A stretch of DNA of 64,000 nt from NCBI GenBank assembly GCA_949825065.1, contig OX463846.1, positions 4,855,366 to 4,919,365 of the forward strand, written 5' to 3'. The first letter of the stretch is position 1. Each line of letters begins with the position of its first letter. The notes beneath the pieces are model-generated. The model saw only the letters and a list, made by a program, of their open reading frames with translations, was not told where the DNA came from and searched no databases. A program made the translations under genes and the position numbers. Below, in pieces: positions 47,801 through 56,800 of this stretch. The DNA is from Odontocerum albicorne (lineage: Eukaryota > Arthropoda > Insecta > Trichoptera > Odontoceridae).

Positions 47801-50800
47801 CTGGCGTTAGCAAGGGGTTCATTTCCCGGGGTTCCCTGCATATTCAAAGATACAATATCGAAATATTTTAAGGTTATTATCGTAAGTTTGGGGGTTTGAA
47901 TGTTCTTTACATATAAATTTTTGCATATTTTTAAGTTTACATTAAACAAATTCATAACTGTGAAAATTGATTTGCCAAAAACTTTGATTTTAGATATAAT
48001 ATATAATCAAGTGCGCGATCAAGTGAAAACCAGTAACATCACCACATTTATATTACACGTGCAAACATAAACAAGTTAATCGGTGCAAACAAATAACCAT
48101 GTCAAAATCAAATAAGTGACAATTATTGTGTTTTTTTCAATTCGTAAGCATTGGTAGCTTGTGAAAAAAAATGTTTATTATTTATTTTACCATTAAATAC
48201 GTAATTGTATCTTAATATTGTGGAAATATGTCAACATAACTTTTCAGTGATTGTGTAATTCATAATTAAAATAATTTTGTGAAATTTATATCCTAAAATT
48301 TATAACTAACGAACTTTTGCTGTATATTGATCAAATTTTTTAAAGATGGAAGTTGAATATTAGAATAATTTGACATTTTTGCATATACAAACTTGAAGTT
48401 TGTTGATTAGAAATCACAATAAAAAAAAATTGTTGAGATCTTTTTTGCATATATACATATCTTATCAGTCTTCTGTGATTCTATAGAGAAATACCTCGGA
48501 ACGAACGTGCGACCGGTTGACTCGCCACGACTGGGGCTGGTTTCTGATGCACGGGGGCTGTGGGGCGGAGGGTGATGGTAGCCGGGGGTGGTTCCGTAAA
48601 CTGGAAATTTTATTAATTTTTTCTCTTATTTACACGTCATACAATGTCACATATTAAATTGAATTCTGGAATTAATTTTAATTAATTAAAAAATGAATTT
48701 GTGTTAAAAAACCTGTAGCATGCCAATGATTTATTTTGGAATTAATTAATTTTACAGAAAAGTAAATGAAACGTGTCAGTAAACTTTAAGAAATACACAG
48801 TTCTTTTTACCAGTATGAAAACAATGCAAAATTATTGACAGTTTAACTTTGCTTACTAAAGCGTAACAGGTTTGTTACTTTTAGAAAGTTTGTTTCATAA
48901 AGTTTATTGACATTCTTATAAATGAAATTATAAAATATTAATAAAAGCTCAAAAAAAATCAATAAAACAAGTAATTTTGTATTTTATGATAGTTGTAAAC
49001 CAAAAGCATATCAAATATATTTAATTGAATATAAAACTCTTTATTTTGAAATAATACATGTCCTGAAACAATATCTACTGTCATAATTAACTTTTTTAAT
49101 AAATATACTTAAATACAGTCTGATAGGACTAAAATAAATGCTGTAGAAATGCGTGCATTAGAAGAATACACATGTATGTCAGAATACGGAATGAGTGATT
49201 AGGGATGACTGTGAACTTAAGGCTGATTGATGTGTTGAGTTACCTGAATAAATAAATAACCTAACATAACAGTCTTTTGTTTGCAAATATCAATTTTTTA
49301 TGTAACATATTATCTCCTAAGAAAACTATCTGCTGAGCTCAAAACAGTCAACATTTTTGTTGTGTTTTTGCATTGATCTGGCAGGTCCACGCCAATTTCG
49401 GTGGGTATGGCATAGCATTCCATACAGGCAACCAGTAGCTAATAGTGTTAACAGTAAAACTTGTTTCAAAAAGTCTATTTATGTGAATGGTTTTGATAAG
49501 GTGAATACTTATTTTTTACATAATCAACTGAGTCATAAAAAACTTAAATTAAAGTGTTGTTTATAGTTAAGGCATTAACGTTGTGGAGGTTTAAAGACAT
49601 TGTAATTTATTTTTATCAAACACTGTTTATTCCACTTTTTTGTGACGGTATAACCCTACCGGTTCCAAGGCTTTCACCTCATCTTCAGGGGAGCGCAAAC
49701 CGGTTATACCATCACAAAAAAGTGGAATAAACAGTGTTTGATAAAAATAAATTACTATTAAATTAAAGTGTTTATAGGGAATTTTAACTGTTTTGTCACA
49801 CAGATCAATTTATTATTAGAGAAATGCCTTTAAAAAACAAACGATCATATATTAGAAATATTAATAATGGCCCAATGTTCATTAAAATGTATTACACATT
49901 AACTTGAGGCGTGATAATTTTATTGATTCATTAACATATTGAACATAAAGCATTACATATTTTTCAAATTTCATCAAAATTATAAAACTTGTTATTTCAG
50001 GTCGCTGTATCACTGTAGGATAGATAAAACAAGTTTTTAATATTTTTTTATAAAATAAGATTCAGGTTCAAATTTATCAATATAATAAGGTTGATTGATA
50101 CTTAACATCTAATTCACATATCTTTAGATATACGGTTTTATGCTTTTGATTTTCAATCTATGGTTTCTATGTAGGCCATTTTATTCTACAAGATTATACT
50201 CTAAATCAAAACTCACTCTGTTTAGGAAATAAATTTTCATGAAAAATATTAAACTGCATTTAACACTTTTAAAAATTAAAGTCTCACACAGAATTAATAA
50301 AAAGGCATGCCTATATACAAACCACCCCTAATACCAAAAAAAGTAATTTTATAATACAACTGAGAAATTGTTGAAGTTAAATTACTTTTATAGTGTTGTT
50401 TCTTATAAACATGCTTCAAGTGGTGCTTTTAACATTTTGAAAGCACTTTTAGCAACATTTTTCTGATGTAAATATTTTCTTTTATTAATATATAATTTAA
50501 TATTTGCTTGCAGTAATGTACCTTGGTAAGTAAAGTACTAGATGTACCTTGGTAAGTAAAACGTACATATGAGGCATACAGTTCCAAAACCCATTGAGTC
50601 CCATACAAACTCAAACTATTTTGGAACCATACACCTTATATATTATTACTTTGTGAGTTTGTGGAATTATTTGGGGACAATATAAACAGTTCTCTCAGGG
50701 AGCATTTTTGTGTATTCAAACCTTGAATCTGGTTGCACAGTGTTAATATCACGAATTTTTTTTCCCTTATACTTGCAAAAAACTTTTTGAAAGTGATTTT

Positions 50801-53800
50801 TTTCTGTTTTATTATTAAAAGATTTCTGTTTGATTGAATATTACTTACATGTCATTCAAGTATTGTTTTTAAGTAATTTTCTCAAAAGCACATTATTTTT
50901 TCTTATCAGATGTGTGGTCTGAAATCTTATTGTTTCGTTGGTCTTATTATGTGTGTTTCTTTTATTATTTTTCATTAACCTCACTTTCATTGTTTGTGAT
51001 TCTCAATTTATTGTACAGTACCCGGCGGTAAGTAATACACATCGGGCTTAAGAAAGAGACTGTTAGCCATAGTCGGCTAACTTCAGCTTTGGAGAGCGTC
51101 ATCTCTGTCATTCATACACGTGTTCCGTCGCGATTGTCAGTCGTTGTCAAGCGTTTTAGGGTGTGGTCGTGCGACAGCGAAGCTCTACAAAGCCAAAGTT
51201 AACCGATTATGGTCGAGAGTCTCTTTCTTAAGCCCGATGTGTATAACTTACCGCCGAGTACTATAAATATCTTTTGAAAACTTTTATTTTTATAAAGAAT
51301 GTTTTTAGTCAATAAGAAGGAAAAGAGAATGTATGTTGAGATCTTTATTCATATTTATTAATGTTTGTTGATGAGGGGAATTATATGAGTATATGCGTTT
51401 ATTTATTATGGAACACAGCAATGGGCCTTCTGATGCTTGACTTGTGTGCTTGTAAATATAGTAGTATGTATGTACTTCTTTCCAATTGTAATTGTGTATG
51501 AGTAAGGTTTATGTATATACTTTTTTGTAACATCTTAAATTTTAGTATTCACCTGCATTCTATATCTTGTAAATATTTTAATGGTCGAATCCAACCAAAC
51601 ATTTGTAGAAAATGTGCTTTTATTAAAAATCTAGTTCATAAAAATATATTGTCAAAGCAGTAAGTGTTTTTATAGTACATAGTTTCAAAGAATTTCTGAC
51701 ATTTTATTTCTCTTATTTGTATAAAATATTGTTCAAGACACAATGAGGAAGGTGTTTCCGTAAAATTGCCTTCAATTATACATTGTTATACATTGCAATC
51801 AATTATTGTTATTGTCGACCCAGTTGTTTCGAACATTCTAATCCATTTACGTATCACATTGGCGCTTGGAGCCTCACGTATGTCCCGCAAACCATGTTCC
51901 TGTCGGTACAATCGTCGTGCAGTAATCACAGATTTATTGTTTTCATAATACGCACGGACACAAAATGCGCGCTGCGCTCCCGTGTACGGCTCCATGGTTA
52001 CTAAATTTCCGAGAAGCGACGCGTTGAGCAATATACCCCCCTGCCTCCCCGCGCCGCGCGTTTCCGAGAAATTAAGGACTTATGGTCCACCTCTATCTTT
52101 CCATATATTTTACGATAAAAAATTATAATGTGTTGGTTAACATTCTATAATATAAATTTTAAGGGATTTTGATGTCGATAAAAATGGTAAGTTAACATAA
52201 TTATATACGAGTATAAGGTGTCCCGATAACAACTAGAAAATTAATTATATGAATAAAAAGAGTATTTTTAATGTTTATTTATTTTAACATAAAGTAGACA
52301 TTTGGGAATTATGTATGGAATACATCATCAGCCAAATGTTCTCTGCTCCTCTAACATATATAGATTCTTTTAGCAAAATTTTCTGTGATTTGTTCACATA
52401 ATTGTGGTTCAATTTCAACAATAACTCAATGAATGCTGTTTAGCTCTTGAATTGTTTTTGAATTGTTGGCATAGATTTATTGAAACACCAACAAAAGTCC
52501 AGTGGTTTTATATCACACAGTCTAGGTCAGTGTTTCCCATCGTTTTTTGTGTTATGCCCCACCTAAGCCTTTCTAAAATTCTTATGCCCCCCTACGTAAC
52601 GGTGATGCGACAAAGCGATCAAAATACGACTTAACTCTGAACGAGTCAATTTTCGAATTGCTCCCCTTAAAAATCTAATTGCCCCCTGTGGGGCGTGGGC
52701 CCCACGTTGGGAAACACTGGTCTAGGTGGTCATTTGACATTTCCTCTTCTGGAAATTACGCATTCAAGAAATTTCTCTTACAACAACACCATTGTTGCAT
52801 TACTTGTGTGACAGGTGGTACCATTCTGTTGAAAACAGATATCTTACAAGTCAATTTCATCCAATTCATGCCATAAAAAGTTTTGAATCTTGTTTCTACA
52901 GCAATTTTTCATTGACTTTTGGCAATTTTTCATTTCATTACCCATTTTTGACCATCTTCGAAAGATACAGTTCAATCATACCGCCACTCCAAAATCCACA
53001 CCAGACAGTTATTTTTTGTGGATGTATCAGAAGTTCTTTAATGTATCTTGGATTTTCACATCTCCAAATGTGATAGTTTTGTTTATTAACGTATCCATTT
53101 AAATGAAAATGTGCTTCATCTCCGAAGATGATTTAAAAAAAATCATCTTCAGTTTGCTTGTTTCTACACACCAATTGACAAATGCATGACATTGAAAATT
53201 ATCAACTGGCTTTGTTCTTTACACAATTGAACCTTATAAACATGCCAATGAAAAGTTTTAGTAAAAATTTGCTGTATTGAGCTTCTGGATATGTTCCAAT
53301 TGCTGATAAAGATGACGAAATGATTTTAATGGTTATTGTTTGACACACTCACTTCCCACAGTAATATGTTTTTGTGAACGAGCTGAACGTTGATGTATCA
53401 GTGCTTGTTTATTCCCAACTGACAATCCATTTCTTAAAATTTTTCACTTAATCGAATTTTGGCACTTAATTGGAAGGAAAAACAGCACAAATTTCACAAA
53501 GCTCATTCGTAATATTCCTGTTGTTTTCATAATAAAACTGTACGAATTGTGTAATTGTGTAGCGCTTAATTATTTAAAATATGGCTGCTTATAGGTTTGA
53601 CAGTTTCGAAATGTAGCGCAATTTAAAATGCCAGTTGCTATTGGGACATCCATAAAAAGTATTTAATTTAAAATTTCATTACGCATTTTTTATTATTTAG
53701 CGAGTTTTTTGCTGGACTCAATTTAAGATTTCCTAATGACAAAAAAGCTTTATTTTTAGGTTTTTACATAACTTAAGTTAGAATTTTTAAAGTAACTTTA

Positions 53801-56800
53801 CAAAATGGAAAAAATAATGTTGAATTGCGTGAACTAAATTGTTTTTTTAACCTACATTAATAGGACCCTTTATTGAAAGATAATTTAAAAAGTTTTATGT
53901 TAAACAAAACTCGAAAATGAAGAAGCTATACTCAAGAAAATGTAGCATGGTCCCTGTGATGTTTGAAATGTCATACTCAAAGGGATGGGGTAAAATATTT
54001 TTTTTTACAAATCGAATTGTTTTTTCATAAATGGAAAAATTGTTTTTCTCTAATCTGACATTTTAATTCCTAATTTTCACTATACTGACTTTCTGATGTA
54101 TTGTATGATTTGTATCTATCTTTAAATAGGCCAAAATCCATTATGAACTAATACTAATTACGAACATTTAATTTTATGTATAAAAAAAATCAAAAATCCA
54201 ATTATCGTTTACCCCATCTCTAGACAATGCAGACTAACGTAATGACTTTTGACGAACGTCGCCAAATATTATTTGATTTTAACAAACTGACATATTTTTA
54301 CTAATTTGTATCAAGATGTATTAATTTGTCATTATCGTTAGTTTTATGTAATGTATTTACCTAAATAACTTGCTATTTATTAGAATCGAGGCTTATATTA
54401 AAGTTGATAAAATAATTAAAATTACTGAACGTCGTTACAAGGTTGTATTGGGGCAAATTTGTGAAATGTCACAGGGACCATGCTACATTTTCTTTAGTAT
54501 AGTATAATTACATTGAATTCTTAAACCAGATACAGGCCTCTCAAATTGATTAATATTGCTTCATTGTGTAGTTTGTGTTGAGTATGAGAATGAGTTGATA
54601 TTAAACAAAAAATAACATTGAATTTTGATTCCCAGCGGAGCAACATGGAATGTGTTGCCATGAAATTAAGTTGTTTGAGTACATGTCTGAATTTTTTCCA
54701 TGTTGTATTAAAATTTCAACATTAAATGAAATAAAAACACAATATAAAATAAACACAAGTTAAACAGTAAGTAAAGCACATGTAAAGGTAAGTTTTCATT
54801 TCAGTGATTGTTAAATACATCAAACAAAACGAAATAAATATTTTTTATATGGTATCAATGGAAAAATGTTGTTGTTTAGATATTTGTTTACTTTCCATTT
54901 TCAAAGTTGATAAATACTGATACCTGAGTGTAAGTGGTCCAAAAAATAATCTAATAAAAAAATACTGTAAGCAAAACAATCATTCAACAACATAGCTAAA
55001 ATTACCAGATGTACTCTTTCAAGAGTACACGCATTCTTTTTGGGGTGTCCCTTTCCCTTGTATTCTTTTATTTTTAATTATCGCATTTTATCCTCTCTTT
55101 CTTTATGCAAACAAATTATACGATTATTTAATATTTGCAGTGATTTTTATAGTTATCTAATAAAGATATCTTTAACATCTATTGCCATCTAGTGAAATTA
55201 TGTAAACTAGCGGATAAATAACCACAAAGTTAGCTGCACATTGGTTGTTGGTATCGTGTTGCAGTGATTACCCGTTTGGGTTTAGTGGTGTGAGACGTGA
55301 GTGCGACGACCTGAACAAATATATTTACTATGATTTTGAATCATTAATCATATATAAAAACTATTGATTTATAAATACTTAATAAAACAGATGTTCTCTT
55401 TTTTCAATTGTCCTCTTTTAAAAGGAAATACTTCAAATAGTTCTCTTTTCACATGTATTGTATAACATCTGATAACCCTAAACATGGCACATACTTCTGA
55501 AAACACAAGCAAACTTTCAATGTTTTTATTGTGTCATAAATCAAATCAAATCAAACGTATACCTAAAGGTTATAAAGGTTTAATTCATTTTCAAGAATTA
55601 ACTTTCTTTTAGAATCCAAGGGTGTCGCTCCGCTGAATGGTTGTAAGCTGGATAAACCAATAAAAATGCAAAAGGGTCAATGCAGCATCCACAATTTTTA
55701 GACTACACAATAGCAATTTCACTGTTTTCACTTGCAATATGTCATTTTATTTGATTCATTGGATTTTATGTACTCTTCAAATATTCATTTTATGTCAATA
55801 TTCCTTGTAATCATTTTTAAAGAAAGCTCAAATTTTCTAAGTTCTCTTTTGAACATCGAAATTCTTTGAATTATCATTTGACTTTTTTTTCTTTGGTTTA
55901 TAAAATATTTTTTTGACATTATTATTTATACATGTTTCTTGTAATTTGAAATAAAAATTTATAACTTTTGAATCGTTGAGTTGAATGGAAACCTGTGAAA
56001 TTATTGCTATTTGATATAAAGCTTTGTTCTATTATACTTGCTCCGTGTAATAGGTTCCATTTCATGAAATTTGGGAGTAATTGAAAAATTATAAGTCAAT
56101 TAAACTTTTACCTTTATAAAATCCCATCGAGTCCAAATAATGGTTTATTTTTTCCAAAAAATCTAATTTAGAAGGGGACTTTAGTTGACATATTGCCAGT
56201 ACAGCAGTTGCATTTGAGAAACACCGCATACCTGGTTCTGTTGGGGGGCAACGCCTTGAATGGAAGGAGCCCAAGCACCTTGCTGCTCTGCCCTGGTCAG
56301 CGGAGAGGAGCCCAGCGAGTGCACGGGGCTGTAGGGCTGGGGAGACAACAACTCGCACTCCCGCTGGGTCAAGGAAGAGATCGGAGAGAAAGCTGAGGGT
56401 GGGATTGGGGCATACACGTGAGAGGAAACAGGAGCAAATGTCTTCGGCTCAAAGGGTTGGACTCCAAAAGGCTGAGGAGCTACCTGAGATACCGGTGCGT
56501 AAGATTTATTGGATACCGGAGCAAAAGTAGATGGAGCTTTCCTGGGGAAAGTGTTAAATTGCGGAACCGGTGGGGGGAAGGTTTGAGTGGGAGTTGTCGG
56601 TTGAGGTGAGACAGGCTTACCCAAAGAAGATTGGGGAGATAGTGGCTGAGAGAACTTGGGCTGGGGAGATAAGGGCTGGGAGAACTTGGGTTGAGGAGAT
56701 AAGGGCTGGGAGAACTTGGGTTGAGGAGAATGGGGCTGGGAGAGCTTGGGTTGGGGTGAGTAGACTTGCGCCTGAGGAGCGCTATGCGAAACGGGTTCAG

